Of a stretch of DNA of 58,295 nucleotides, positions 1-7,848 are shown piece by piece. A program made the position numbers and the translations under genes. The notes below the pieces were generated by a model. It was not told the DNA's origin, made no database searches, and saw only the letters and a list, made by a program, of their open reading frames with translations. Each line of letters opens with the position of its first letter. Position 1 is the stretch's first letter. Source of the DNA: Chloroflexota bacterium (GTDB lineage: Bacteria; Chloroflexota; UBA6077; JACCZL01); assembly GCA_020850535.1 (NCBI GenBank), contig JADZEM010000071.1, forward strand, positions 1 to 58,295. The letters are read 5' to 3'.

Positions 1-186
1 CGCTCGCAAGCTCGCTCGTTCAGGATGACAGACTCATTGCTGACCGCTGACGCAAACGTCGAGCGTCAGCAGATGGGTGAGCGTTGACGGTCAGCGGGTG
101 AGGTCCTTCGCTGCGCTCAGGATGACATGGGGAGTTGCAGGATTATTCGATGCGCGGGGTCTTTTGACGTGGGTGGCGCCCGGCGC
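1..186. other. Intergenic stretch with low-complexity motifs
   Basis: No gene is supported here. The stretch carries two copies of a TCAGGATGACA motif (near 21 and 115) and GCTGACC/GCTGACG words like those in the heptamer array at 24504-24580. It looks like repeat-derived intergenic DNA downstream of the arylamine N-acetyltransferase gene. Confidence 0.5.
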
Positions 187-1077
187 CTATCGTCTCGTCG
201 TCGTGCTGCCGGCCCCAAGCTGCGAGAACGCCGCTCGTACGGCCAGCGCATCGCCGATGCGCAGCGCCGGCAGCCCGTAAACCTCGGCAGCCATCCGCTG
301 ATACGCAGCCTCGTCCGGGAGCGTGTCCGCCGACTTGCCGTGCTCCGTGTGGCGCGTCAGCACGGCGTCCTTCAGCGAATAGACCTCGGTGTCCGTCGAG
401 CGGACCATCGTCAGGCTGCCGGTCACCCAGCTGGCGTTGGGCGTGTGGTGGTGCTGGTAGCCAGCGTCGCGGTCGGCGTCGGCGGCCGGCGCGAGGCTGT
501 ATCGACAGTGCTGCTTCCACGCGCCGTCGATCATCCGATCCTGGAACAGCGCATCAGGCTCGTCGCCGTGGCGGAAACGGAAGGACAGACCGTGCCGGTG
601 AACCTCGACCGGCTGGCCGTCGAGCGGGAGCGGCTCGAAGATCGGCGCACCGTTGCCCAGATCGACCAGATACCGCCGTCCGCCGACCTCCACCACGACC
701 GCCTGGTGCCCGAACGGCAGGCTGATCTGCCCGAGCACCAGGTGAGCGCCGTACCCGAGCGTCGCCAGCAGCCGCGAGACCATCATCGCGATCTCGAAGC
801 AGACGCCCCCACCGGCCCGGCCTTCCCAGGCGGTGAGCAGGGCGTCGGAGTCGGGCTGCGGCGCCGGTCCGGTTGGATGATCGCGCCGCCGCAGCAGCGC
901 CGTGACATTCTCGAACGGCACGCGCAGGACGTGTGCCCGCACCAGCGCCGCCAACTGGTGACGGCTCGGCGGGCCGCCATCAAGGCCCAGCAGCGCGAGG
1001 TAGCGGTCGGTGTGGGCGTCGGAGAGTGGCTGAGGACGGCCGGCAGCGAAGGCCGGGCGCGAGTCGAACATCATCAC
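187..1077 (-). CDS. Arylamine N-acetyltransferase
   Basis: This 296-residue protein matches the NAT family, which moves an acetyl group from acetyl-CoA to arylamines or related acceptors through a cysteine thioester in the cytoplasm. The Cys-His-Asp triad is visible: Cys93 in a GGGVCFE motif, His124 in PFGHQAV and Asp139 in LVDLGNG. The family N-terminal motif HVLRVPFENV is at residues 49-58. Length is near the family norm of about 280. The start is ambiguous because GTG, ATG and ATG are consecutive codons at 1077, 1074 and 1071. It is transcribed away from the GNAT gene at 1144. The natural substrate cannot be told from sequence. Confidence 0.9.
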   Translation of the reverse strand: MMMFDSRPAFAAGRPQPLSDAHTDRYLALLGLDGGPPSRHQLAALVRAHVLRVPFENVTALLRRRDHPTGPAPQPDSDALLTAWEGRAGGGVCFEIAMMVSRLLATLGYGAHLVLGQISLPFGHQAVVVEVGGRRYLVDLGNGAPIFEPLPLDGQPVEVHRHGLSFRFRHGDEPDALFQDRMIDGAWKQHCRYSLAPAADADRDAGYQHHHTPNASWVTGSLTMVRSTDTEVYSLKDAVLTRHTEHGKSADTLPDEAAYQRMAAEVYGLPALRIGDALAVRAAFSQLGAGSTTTRR

Positions 1078-1131
1078 CCCTGGGAAACGCGGAGTAGCAG
1101 AGTATCATCGGGCGAGCCGGTGGGATGATCG

Positions 1132-1137
1132 TACTCT
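1132..1137 (+). promoter_or_regulatory. -10-like hexamer 6 bases before the GNAT start
   Basis: TACTCT lies exactly 6 bases before the GTG at 1144. The G-rich GAGGGG between them abuts the start codon, so it cannot act as a normally spaced ribosome binding site. This fits a leaderless transcript. It is inferred from position only. Confidence 0.45.
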
Positions 1138-1143
1138 GAGGGG

Positions 1144-1722
1144 GTGGGACGCGTGCAGCGTACCGAGGACGGTAGGAACGAAGCGACGCAGGAGGCGCGA
1201 CCACGGAGCGGTGATGCCCGAGTCGAACGGCCGTCGAGCGGCGACGACCGTGAGGCGGCACCTCAACCGATCTTCCGCCGGGCCGTCCGTGGCGACGTGC
1301 CGCGCATCGTCCAGATGCTGGCCGACGATGCCATCGGTGCGACGCGCGAGGCCTACGCCGATCCGCTCCCCGACGCCTACTGGCGGGCGTTCGCCGAGAT
1401 CGACGCCGACCCGCGCCAGTTGCTTCTGGTGGCCGAGGTGGCGGGCACGGTCGTTGGCGTGCTGCAACTGACGTTCATCCCATACCTGACCCACCAGGGG
1501 AGCAGTCGGGCGCTCATCGAGGGCGTCCGCATCGACAGCGGCCAGCGTGGCGGCGGGCTGGGCCGCGTGATGGTCGAGTGGGCTATCGCCGAGGCGCGCC
1601 GGCGGGGCTGCACGATGGTGCAGCTCACCACCGACAAGCGCCGCACCGAGGCGCGCCGCTTCTACGAGCGCCTCGGCTTCGTCGCCACGCACGAAGGGAT
1701 GAAACTGGGTCTTGGGTCGTAG
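1144..1722 (+). CDS. GNAT family N-acetyltransferase
   Basis: A 192-residue protein with a GNAT domain from about residue 42 to the end. The acetyl-CoA pyrophosphate-binding loop is visible as QRGGGLG near residues 133-139, followed by the helix VMVEWAIAEARRRG and the C-terminal ARRFYERLGF motif typical of the fold. The first ~40 residues are charged and low-complexity and may be disordered or not translated. A GTG start is used, placed 6 bases after a -10-like TACTCT. The substrate is unknown. It converges on the dehydratase operon and ends inside a hairpin. Confidence 0.85.
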   Translation: MGRVQRTEDGRNEATQEARPRSGDARVERPSSGDDREAAPQPIFRRAVRGDVPRIVQMLADDAIGATREAYADPLPDAYWRAFAEIDADPRQLLLVAEVAGTVVGVLQLTFIPYLTHQGSSRALIEGVRIDSGQRGGGLGRVMVEWAIAEARRRGCTMVQLTTDKRRTEARRFYERLGFVATHEGMKLGLGS

Positions 1723-1762
1723 GTCGAGGGTGGTGGGGAAACGCCCGCCACGATCCTCGACC
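1722..1762. terminator. Long hairpin between convergent genes
   Basis: GGTCGAGG at 1722 pairs with CCTCGACC ending at 1762, and the inner GTGGTGGG pairs with CCCGCCAC around a short AAACG loop. The stem begins on the last base of the GNAT stop codon. There is no T-run, so it is a bidirectional terminator-like hairpin rather than a classic intrinsic terminator. Confidence 0.5.
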
Positions 1763-1791
1763 CACGCCCCACGATCCTCGACCCTCGCTCC

Positions 1792-2943
1792 TCACCAGTT
1801 GGTGTAGCTGCCGTCGATGCGGCGCAGGTGGGGCACCTCGTACATCGAGAACGGGCTCTTGCGGGCCGCCTCGCGGTCGAACTCGACGCCCAGGCCGGGG
1901 CGGGTCGGCGGCAGGATGTAGCCGTCTTTCCACTCCATCTGGACCGGCACCACGTCTGGCAGCAGGACGTACGGCCTGGTCGGCTGCTCCTGCACGCCGA
2001 CGTTCGACGTGGCAAAGTTCAACTGAGCGCAGGCCGCCGAGGAGACCGGCCCGAGCGGGTTGTGGGTCGCCAGCTTGATGTAGTGCGTCTCGGCCCAGCC
2101 CGCGATCTTGCGGGCCTCGGTCAGGCCGCCGGCGATGCAGATGTCGATGCGGGCGTAGTCCGTCAGCTCCTCCTCGATGATCGAGCGGAACTCCCACTTG
2201 TTGTGGAACTGCTCGCCGATGGCCAGCGGCACGCTGACGTGCTGGCGGACTTGCCGGAGGCTGTACATGCTCTCGGCGCGGATCGGGTCTTCGATGAAGA
2301 ACGGGCGGTACTGCTCGACAGCGCGGCAGAACTGGATCGCCTCCGGCGGATCGACGCGCGTGTGCAGGTCGTAGCACAGCTCGATCTCGTCGCCGACGGC
2401 CTTGCGCATCGCCTCCCACTGGCCCAGGCCGTAGCGGATCGCCTGCTGCGGCTCGAAGATGCTGCCGTCCTTCAGCTCGCCGGCGCCCAGGCCCCAGCGG
2501 ATGAACTTCCAGCCCTCGTCGATGTGCCGCTGTGCGTTCTCGATCAGCGCCTCGGTCGTCTTGCCGGTGACGTGCGGGTAGCAAACGACCTTGTCCCGTG
2601 CGAGGCCGCCGAACAGCTCGTAGATCGGGACGTTGAGCGCCTTGCCCTTGATGTCCCACAGGGCGATGTCGATGGCGGCGATGGCCGAGGTGGTGATGTT
2701 GCCAGCCGGAAAGAAGCCGCCCCGGAACATCTCCTGCCAGAGCCGCTCGATCTGCATCGGGTTCTTGCCGACGAGGAAGCTCTTGAGGTGCTCGACGGCG
2801 CCGGCCACGGCCAGCTCGCGGCTGCTCAGGCCGGACTCGCCAACCCCGGAGATACCCTCGTCCGTGTCCACCACGACGAAGCAGAAGTTCTTCTTGCCCG
2901 GCCCCGCCGAGACGATGAACGGTTCGACATTGGTGATCTTCAT
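1792..2943 (-). CDS. Mandelate racemase/muconate lactonizing family dehydratase (galactonate-dehydratase-like), copy 1
   Basis: A 383-residue enolase-superfamily protein with the architecture of D-galactonate dehydratase: an N-terminal capping domain starting MKITNVE, a TIM barrel, and a C-terminal region ending in a Trp. Visible metal ligands are Asp192 in a D-L-H motif, Glu218 in FIEDP and Glu244 in IGEQ. His194 and His294 (in THNPLGPV) match the acid/base histidines of DgoD-type enzymes. It would dehydrate an acid sugar using Mg2+. The ATG at 2943 lies 20 bases after the stop of its upstream paralog, so the two are co-transcribed with the LacI gene. The exact acid sugar cannot be assigned. 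The reading frame stays open upstream, but that part only shadows the paralog. Confidence 0.85.
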   Translation of the reverse strand: MKITNVEPFIVSAGPGKKNFCFVVVDTDEGISGVGESGLSSRELAVAGAVEHLKSFLVGKNPMQIERLWQEMFRGGFFPAGNITTSAIAAIDIALWDIKGKALNVPIYELFGGLARDKVVCYPHVTGKTTEALIENAQRHIDEGWKFIRWGLGAGELKDGSIFEPQQAIRYGLGQWEAMRKAVGDEIELCYDLHTRVDPPEAIQFCRAVEQYRPFFIEDPIRAESMYSLRQVRQHVSVPLAIGEQFHNKWEFRSIIEEELTDYARIDICIAGGLTEARKIAGWAETHYIKLATHNPLGPVSSAACAQLNFATSNVGVQEQPTRPYVLLPDVVPVQMEWKDGYILPPTRPGLGVEFDREAARKSPFSMYEVPHLRRIDGSYTNW

Positions 2944-2963
2944 GCGTGCTCCGTGCGAGTCGT

Positions 2964-4133
2964 TTACCAGTTCGTGACGCTGCCGTCGCGGCGGAAGATG
3001 TGCTGCGTCTCGTGCGGCCGGTACGGGCTCTTCCGGGCCGCGTCGCGGTCGAACTCGACGCCGATGCCCGGGACGGTCGGCGGCAGCAGATAGCCGTTCT
3101 CCCAGGTGATGTGCGTGGTCACGACATCCGTCAGCAGGGTGGCCGGCGCGACCGGCTGCTCCTGGATGCCGAGCAGGCCCGTGGCGAGGTTTACCTGAAG
3201 GCAAGCCGCCGACGAGACCGGCCCGAGCGGATTGTGGGTCGCCAGCTTGATGTAGTACGCCTCGGCCCAGCCGGCGATCTTGCGCGTCTCCGAGATGCCG
3301 CCCGCGATGCAGACATCCACCCGGGCGTAGTCGGTCAGTTGCTCGGCGATGACCTCGCGGAACTCCCACTTGTGCGCCAACTGCTCGCCCACGGCGATCG
3401 GCACGTTGGTGTGCTGACGCACCTGTCGCAGGGTGTGCAGCCCCTCGGCCCGGACCGGATCCTCCATGAAGAAGGGCCGATACTGCTCGGCGGCCCGGCA
3501 CAGCTCGATGGCCTCCGGCGGGTCGAGCCGCTGGTGCATGTCGTGGATCAGCTCGACCCTGTCGCCAAACTCCTTGCGGAGCGCCTCGAAATGGGCCAGC
3601 ACCTTCGGCACGGCCTCGCGCGGCTCGTAGACGCTGCTCGGGAAGACGCTCATGCTCCAGCGCAGCGCCTTCCAGCCCTCTTCGACCTTCGGACGAGCCG
3701 CCTCGACCAGCGCCTCGGGAGACTCCCCGCGGATGTGTCCATAGCACATCACCTTGTCCCGCGCGAGGCCGCCCAGCAGCTGGTAGACGGGCACGCCGAG
3801 CGCCTTGCCCTTGATGTCCCACAGGGCGATGTCGATGGCAGCCATTGCCGACGTGCTGATGTTGTTCGAGGTGAAGAACGCCCCGCGCAGCATCTCCTGC
3901 CAGAGCCGCTCGATCTGCATCGGATCCCGGCCGACCAAGAACTGCTTGAAATGCTCGACGACGCCGGCCACGCCAAGCTCGCGGCTGCTCAGCCCGGCCT
4001 CGCCAACGCCGTAGATCCCCTCATCGGTGTCCACCACGACGAAGCAGAAGTTCTTGTTCTGGAAGCTCTTGCGCTCCGACCCCTCGTTCGCGCCGCCCCA
4101 GACGATGAATGTCTCGATATTCGTGATCTTCAC
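2964..4133 (-). CDS. Mandelate racemase/muconate lactonizing family dehydratase (galactonate-dehydratase-like), copy 2
   Basis: A 389-residue close paralog of the downstream enzyme, with the same D-x-H, EDP and GEQ ligand set (Asp198, His200, Glu224, Glu250) and the same THNPLGPVSSAA segment. It differs by a short N-terminal insertion around residues 14-27 and by a different 159-170 loop, where substrate specificity is often set in this family. It starts with GTG at 4133, 12 bases after the LacI stop. Tandem retention of two diverged copies suggests two related acid sugars or epimers. That is inference; only family membership and metal ligands are visible. Confidence 0.85.
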   Translation of the reverse strand: MKITNIETFIVWGGANEGSERKSFQNKNFCFVVVDTDEGIYGVGEAGLSSRELGVAGVVEHFKQFLVGRDPMQIERLWQEMLRGAFFTSNNISTSAMAAIDIALWDIKGKALGVPVYQLLGGLARDKVMCYGHIRGESPEALVEAARPKVEEGWKALRWSMSVFPSSVYEPREAVPKVLAHFEALRKEFGDRVELIHDMHQRLDPPEAIELCRAAEQYRPFFMEDPVRAEGLHTLRQVRQHTNVPIAVGEQLAHKWEFREVIAEQLTDYARVDVCIAGGISETRKIAGWAEAYYIKLATHNPLGPVSSAACLQVNLATGLLGIQEQPVAPATLLTDVVTTHITWENGYLLPPTVPGIGVEFDRDAARKSPYRPHETQHIFRRDGSVTNW

Positions 4134-4145
4134 GCGCAGTCCCCT

Positions 4146-5291
4146 TCAGTCAGCGTGGATCGTGGCTGCCACTGGTGTGGCCCGCCAGCCAGATACTGGC
4201 CCGCCCGACGACTCCCGCACCACGAGATGCGTCGGCAGGACCCGCTCCCGCTCGTCCGGCTGACGCCCCTCGACCAGCCCGATCAGCGTCTCCGCGCCGA
4301 TCCGGCCGAGGTCGGTGCGGGGGTGCTCGACGGTCGTGAGCGACGGTCGGGTGTAGCGCGACAGCTCGATGCCGTCGAACGCCGAGAGCGCCAGGTCCTC
4401 CGGCACGCGCACCGCCGCGTCGTGCAGGCCGCGCAGCACGCCGACGGCCAGCAGATCGTTCGAGATGAAGCCGGCCGTGACGCCGCCGCTGGCCAGCCGC
4501 TGCCACTTCAAGCCAGCCTCGTAGCCGGAAGGCAGCCGCCGCCCGTGATCCGCCGTCAGGAGCAGATCGTCGGTGTAGGCCAGTCCGGCCTCGGCCAGCG
4601 CCCGGCGGTAGCCCCGATACCGGTCCGCCGAGGCCGTCTGCTCGTCCTCGGCGGGCGGCGACGACCGAATCGTCATGTGGGCGATGCGCTGATGGCCCAG
4701 GTCGACGAGATGCCGCGTGGACTGGTAGGCGCCCTCTTCGTTGTCCACGCGCACGGCCGGCACGGACGGGTCGGGCGAGCGGTCGAGCAGCGCCACCACC
4801 GGCGTGCCGCTCTGAGCCAGCGCGACGCGCGCCTCATTGCGGCGCGCCAGGGCGTCCAGGACCGGCCGGCCTTCGGAGTCGAACGGCGAGCGCATCGTGG
4901 CGACGAGCGCGCCGTCCACCCGGCCGCCGCGCAGCCGCTCCAGCAGCCGCACCTCGTGGTCGGGCGAGCGCGCTTCCATGATCAGGACGTCGTAGCCCTG
5001 CGTCTCGGCCGCCGCCACGGCCGCCGTGGCAAGCTCGCCGTGGTAGGGGATGTCGACCTGGGTGATCAGCAGCGCCAGCGCGAACGCCTTCCCGCGCCGC
5101 AGGCTGCGGGCGGCATGGTTCGGGGTGTAGCCGAGCCGACGCACGGCTTCGAGGACCGACTGGCGGGTCGCCTCGCTGATCCGGAGGGAGCTGGCCTGCC
5201 CGTTGACGACCAGCGAGACGGTCGCTGTCGAGACCTGGGCCTCGCGCGCGACATCCGCGATGGTGACCGTCTTCGACTTCTCGGGAGGCAT
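4146..5291 (-). CDS. LacI family transcriptional regulator
   Basis: A 381-residue repressor. The N-terminal helix-turn-helix reads VTIADVAREAQVSTATVSLV, with hinge helix RRLGYTPNHAARSL, followed by a periplasmic-binding-protein-like effector domain ending in a typical TTVEHPRTDLGRIGAETL segment. The start ATG at 5291 has a GAGGG ribosome binding site 5 bases upstream. The open frame continues upstream, but that extension lacks family similarity. It is the first gene of an operon with two acid-sugar dehydratases, so it probably senses their substrate or product. A LacI-type operator lies 34 bases upstream, suggesting autoregulation. Confidence 0.9.
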   Translation of the reverse strand: MPPEKSKTVTIADVAREAQVSTATVSLVVNGQASSLRISEATRQSVLEAVRRLGYTPNHAARSLRRGKAFALALLITQVDIPYHGELATAAVAAAETQGYDVLIMEARSPDHEVRLLERLRGGRVDGALVATMRSPFDSEGRPVLDALARRNEARVALAQSGTPVVALLDRSPDPSVPAVRVDNEEGAYQSTRHLVDLGHQRIAHMTIRSSPPAEDEQTASADRYRGYRRALAEAGLAYTDDLLLTADHGRRLPSGYEAGLKWQRLASGGVTAGFISNDLLAVGVLRGLHDAAVRVPEDLALSAFDGIELSRYTRPSLTTVEHPRTDLGRIGAETLIGLVEGRQPDERERVLPTHLVVRESSGGPVSGWRATPVAATIHAD

Positions 5292-5324
5292 CGTTACCCT
5301 CGGCACGCCCTCAGCATTCGTCGT

Positions 5325-5335
5325 TAAACGCTTTA
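5325..5335. promoter_or_regulatory. Candidate LacI-family operator
   Basis: TAAACGCTTTA is an imperfect palindrome around a central CG, the usual shape of LacI/CcpA-family operators. It sits 34 bases upstream of the LacI start codon, where it could block the operon promoter. No footprint is available; the call rests on shape and position. Confidence 0.5.
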
Positions 5336-5477
5336 GCAGGGAGAGGATAGCACTCGCGCGGGCCGGCGGCCACGTCAGGACTGCTCGGCTCGACGGCTGG
5401 CCCGGCTCCCTGGTACGCTCCCAGTGCGCCCGCCACGTGGCTGGCGTCGGCGTCTTGCAGGGAGAGGCACGCACTCG

Positions 5478-5780
5478 ATGAAGCTGACACCACGCGAGCA
5501 GGATCGCCTGACCATCTTCACGATGGCCGAACTGGCACGGCGTCGGCGGGCGCGCGGCCTGCGACTCAATCATCCGGAGGCCGTGGCCCTGATCTGCGAC
5601 GAGGTGCTGGAGGAGGCTCGCGCGGGCCGGCCCTACGCCGAGGTGTTGACGCTCGGCGGGCAGCTCCTGGAGCGCCACGAAGTGATGGACGGCGTGCCGG
5701 AGATGATCCCGTCCATCCAGATCGAGGCGATGTTCCCGGATGGCTCGAAGCTGCTGACGATCCACCGCCCGATCGAGTAG
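5478..5780 (+). CDS. ureA: Urease gamma subunit
   Basis: A 100-residue protein of standard UreA length, starting [11 protein letters not shown] and containing the family segments [19 protein letters not shown] and [17 protein letters not shown]. Urease gamma is a structural subunit of the nickel enzyme that splits urea into ammonia and carbamate. The ATG at 5478 is preceded by GGGAGAGG. The ureB gene follows after 107 bases occupied by a 15-bp tandem repeat. No ureC or ureDEFG is present in the window, so function depends on an alpha subunit elsewhere or has been lost. Confidence 0.93.
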   Translation: MKLTPREQDRLTIFTMAELARRRRARGLRLNHPEAVALICDEVLEEARAGRPYAEVLTLGGQLLERHEVMDGVPEMIPSIQIEAMFPDGSKLLTIHRPIE

Positions 5781-5840
5781 CCTCCGATCATGTAGCCTCC
5801 GATCACGTAGCCTCCGATCATGTAGCCTCCGATCATGTAG
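5766..5840. repeat. 15-bp tandem repeat between ureA and ureB
   Basis: Four copies of CCTCCGATCATGTAG (one with a C for T) occupy 5781-5840. The last 15 bases of ureA, 5766-5780, resemble the unit (CGCCCGATCGAGTAG), so the array may have grown from the ureA stop region. Every unit carries a TAG in the ureA frame. Confidence 0.9.
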
Positions 5841-5887
5841 CCTTCAGTCAGGACCGGGAGCTTCGCCGCGGTGAGGACGACAGCGCC

Positions 5888-6274
5888 ATGAGTGAGCAGC
5901 CAGTGCCGTTCATCCCCGGCCAGACGCTGGTGGGCGATGAGCCAGTCCGCGCCAACGTCGGGCGGCGCACGGCGACCATCGACGTGACCAACACCTCCGT
6001 CTGGCCCGTGCACATCGGGTCGCACTACCACTTCTTCGAGGCGAACCGCCGCCTGCGCTTCGACCGCGCGGCGGCCTTCGGCATGCGGCTCGACATCCTG
6101 GCCGGCGCGACGGTCCGCTGGGCGCCCGGCGAGACCCATACCGTGCGGCTGGTCGAGTTCGCCGGGGCGCGCGAGATCCACGGCTTCAACGGGCTGGTGG
6201 ACGGCCCGCTGACCCCGGAAGCGAAGGAAGCGGCGCTGGCGCGCGCCCGGAAGCGCGGCTTCCTGGGCGCGTAG
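5888..6274 (+). CDS. ureB: Urease beta subunit
   Basis: A 128-residue UreB with the family motifs IPGQTL at the N-terminus, NTSVWPVHIGSHYHFFEANR, and FDRAAAFGMRLDI. In the holoenzyme it packs against the alpha and gamma subunits. The ATG at 5888 follows a GAGGA-like sequence. The next gene downstream lies on the opposite strand, so the usual ureC partner is missing here. Length and motifs look intact, so the gene does not appear decayed. Confidence 0.93.
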   Translation: MSEQPVPFIPGQTLVGDEPVRANVGRRTATIDVTNTSVWPVHIGSHYHFFEANRRLRFDRAAAFGMRLDILAGATVRWAPGETHTVRLVEFAGAREIHGFNGLVDGPLTPEAKEAALARARKRGFLGA

Positions 6275-6372
6275 CCTGCGTGCGCGCCTGCACCGCGCGC
6301 CCGGACCACCCGGCTCCTACCAGCCCCGCTCGTACCGACGCCGGTCGACCACCTGCAGCGCTCCCCGACGCC

Positions 6373-7848
6373 TCAGGCCGGTTCACCCTCGCCGGCGCGG
6401 AGCGGGGGAGAGGCGGCCGACCCGGCGGCCGACGATGTCCTGAGGCGGGCGCGGACCAGATCCACAAGCCAGGCCACGCCGCCGACGGCCAGCACCGCCA
6501 GGAAGGGGTCCGTCGGGTAGCGATACCGCGAGACGTTGCCGACCAGCGCCGCGCTGATGAACAGCAGCGCGAACGCAGCCAGTCCGAGCGCCACGGCTGG
6601 CCGCCACGCTGGCCACAACAGCGCCCCGAGCAGCCCGAGCAGCGCCAGGACCGGCAGGAGCGGGCCGACGTAGCCCGGCTGCCAGATCGAGACCAGCAGC
6701 GAGGCGAACGGCGCAGCACGGTCCTCGGCGGCCGTCGCCGGCTGCAGCAGGTGCGCGCTGTCCGGCTCCTCCCAGCGCTGGCGGGCCGTGTCCGCCGTGT
6801 TGCGGAAGTCGCGCAGTTGCTCGACCGAGCCATCGGCCATCCGCACGAAGCGTTGGACGGTGCCGGCGGCGTAGTAGCCCGGCTGGCGGAGGATCGCCTC
6901 GACAGCCAGGGTCCGCATCAACCGGTCGGCCTCGGCGGCTGACAGGTTCAGCTCCTTGCGAAGCCGGGTGTGGATCGCCTTGCCGGACGAGCCGTTGTCG
7001 GCGGCCTGCTGCAGGATGCGGCGCGCCCGGACCCGGTCAGCCGGCTCGTTGGCGTGCAGGGCTGGATCGTAGTAGGTGAACGCGCCACGGTCATGACGGG
7101 CGGTCCGCCCGATCAGGCTCTGTCCGAGGCTGCCAACGCCCGCCGAGTCCTGCTCGACGAACGAGCGGATCACCCAGGGCGCCATCATCAGCGCGAAGCC
7201 GGCCACGGCCACACTCACCTGCAGGAGGATCGGCCGCCACGCGCGCCAGGACCGGGCGACGACCAGCACAGCCACCGGGATCACCAGGACGAGGATCTGC
7301 GCCACTGGCCGCGTCAGCGTCGCCATTCCGAGTAGCAGCCCGGCCAGCAGGAAGAGCAGCAGATGGCCCGTCCGCAGGGCGGCGACCAGTGCCGTCAGCG
7401 TGCCGACGATCAGCGGCACGAACAGCGCCTCGGTCATGACCGAATGCTCGGAGAGGATCAGGCCGCCGTTCAGGGCGATGGTCAGCGCGGCCACCGTCCC
7501 GACGGCTCGCCCGGTCCGGGCCGGCGTGAAGCTCAGCCGGCCCAACGCGAAGGTCAGCCCGGCCGTCAGGACGCCGAGCGCATGCTGCACGAAGACCAGC
7601 GACCGTAGGTCCTCGCCGCCGGCCGCGATGGCGAATGCCACCAGCCACGGGTAGCCGGGCGTGCGCTTCGAGTTGAGGTCGTAGTCGATGCCACGCGCCA
7701 GGGCGTAGCCCGGAGCCAGATACCCCTCGCTGTCGCCGGTGGCGAAGACGGGCGCCCGGTAGAGGAACGCGCCGCGCACCAGGGCGGCCACCAGCAGCAC
7801 CAGCAACAGCGCCGCGAGGTCAGGATGCTTGCGAATCCAGGTGGTCAT
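6373..7848 (-). CDS. PMT/ArnT-like membrane glycosyltransferase (GT-C), paralog 1
   Basis: A 491-residue polytopic protein with about 10-11 hydrophobic segments and the GT-C layout: a first large extracytoplasmic loop with Asp39 in a GDSEGY motif, then RTPGYPW and LVFVQHALGV. Such enzymes move sugars from polyprenyl-phosphate donors onto proteins or lipids outside the membrane. It is the last of four paralogs, sharing conserved TRPVAQ and RYRYPxDPxxA motifs. Its ATG overlaps the upstream stop by 4 bases (ATGA), implying coupled translation. The last ~15 residues (PLRAGEGEPA) derive from a dispersed GC-rich repeat. Donor and acceptor are unknown. Confidence 0.85.
   Translation of the reverse strand: MTTWIRKHPDLAALLLVLLVAALVRGAFLYRAPVFATGDSEGYLAPGYALARGIDYDLNSKRTPGYPWLVAFAIAAGGEDLRSLVFVQHALGVLTAGLTFALGRLSFTPARTGRAVGTVAALTIALNGGLILSEHSVMTEALFVPLIVGTLTALVAALRTGHLLLFLLAGLLLGMATLTRPVAQILVLVIPVAVLVVARSWRAWRPILLQVSVAVAGFALMMAPWVIRSFVEQDSAGVGSLGQSLIGRTARHDRGAFTYYDPALHANEPADRVRARRILQQAADNGSSGKAIHTRLRKELNLSAAEADRLMRTLAVEAILRQPGYYAAGTVQRFVRMADGSVEQLRDFRNTADTARQRWEEPDSAHLLQPATAAEDRAAPFASLLVSIWQPGYVGPLLPVLALLGLLGALLWPAWRPAVALGLAAFALLFISAALVGNVSRYRYPTDPFLAVLAVGGVAWLVDLVRARLRTSSAAGSAASPPLRAGEGEPA

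Noticed and set aside
1792-3822. One 676-residue ORF covering both dehydratase genes
   Set aside because: Its N-terminal half is an out-of-frame shadow of the upstream paralog. The real gene starts at 2943.
2946-5327. 793-residue plus-strand ORF
   Set aside because: It is antisense to the dehydratase and LacI genes and is rich in Arg/Asp/Val/Leu from codon shadowing.
4146-5765. LacI regulator extended to 539 residues
   Set aside because: The extra N-terminus shadows ureA on the other strand; the RBS and helix-turn-helix start at 5291.
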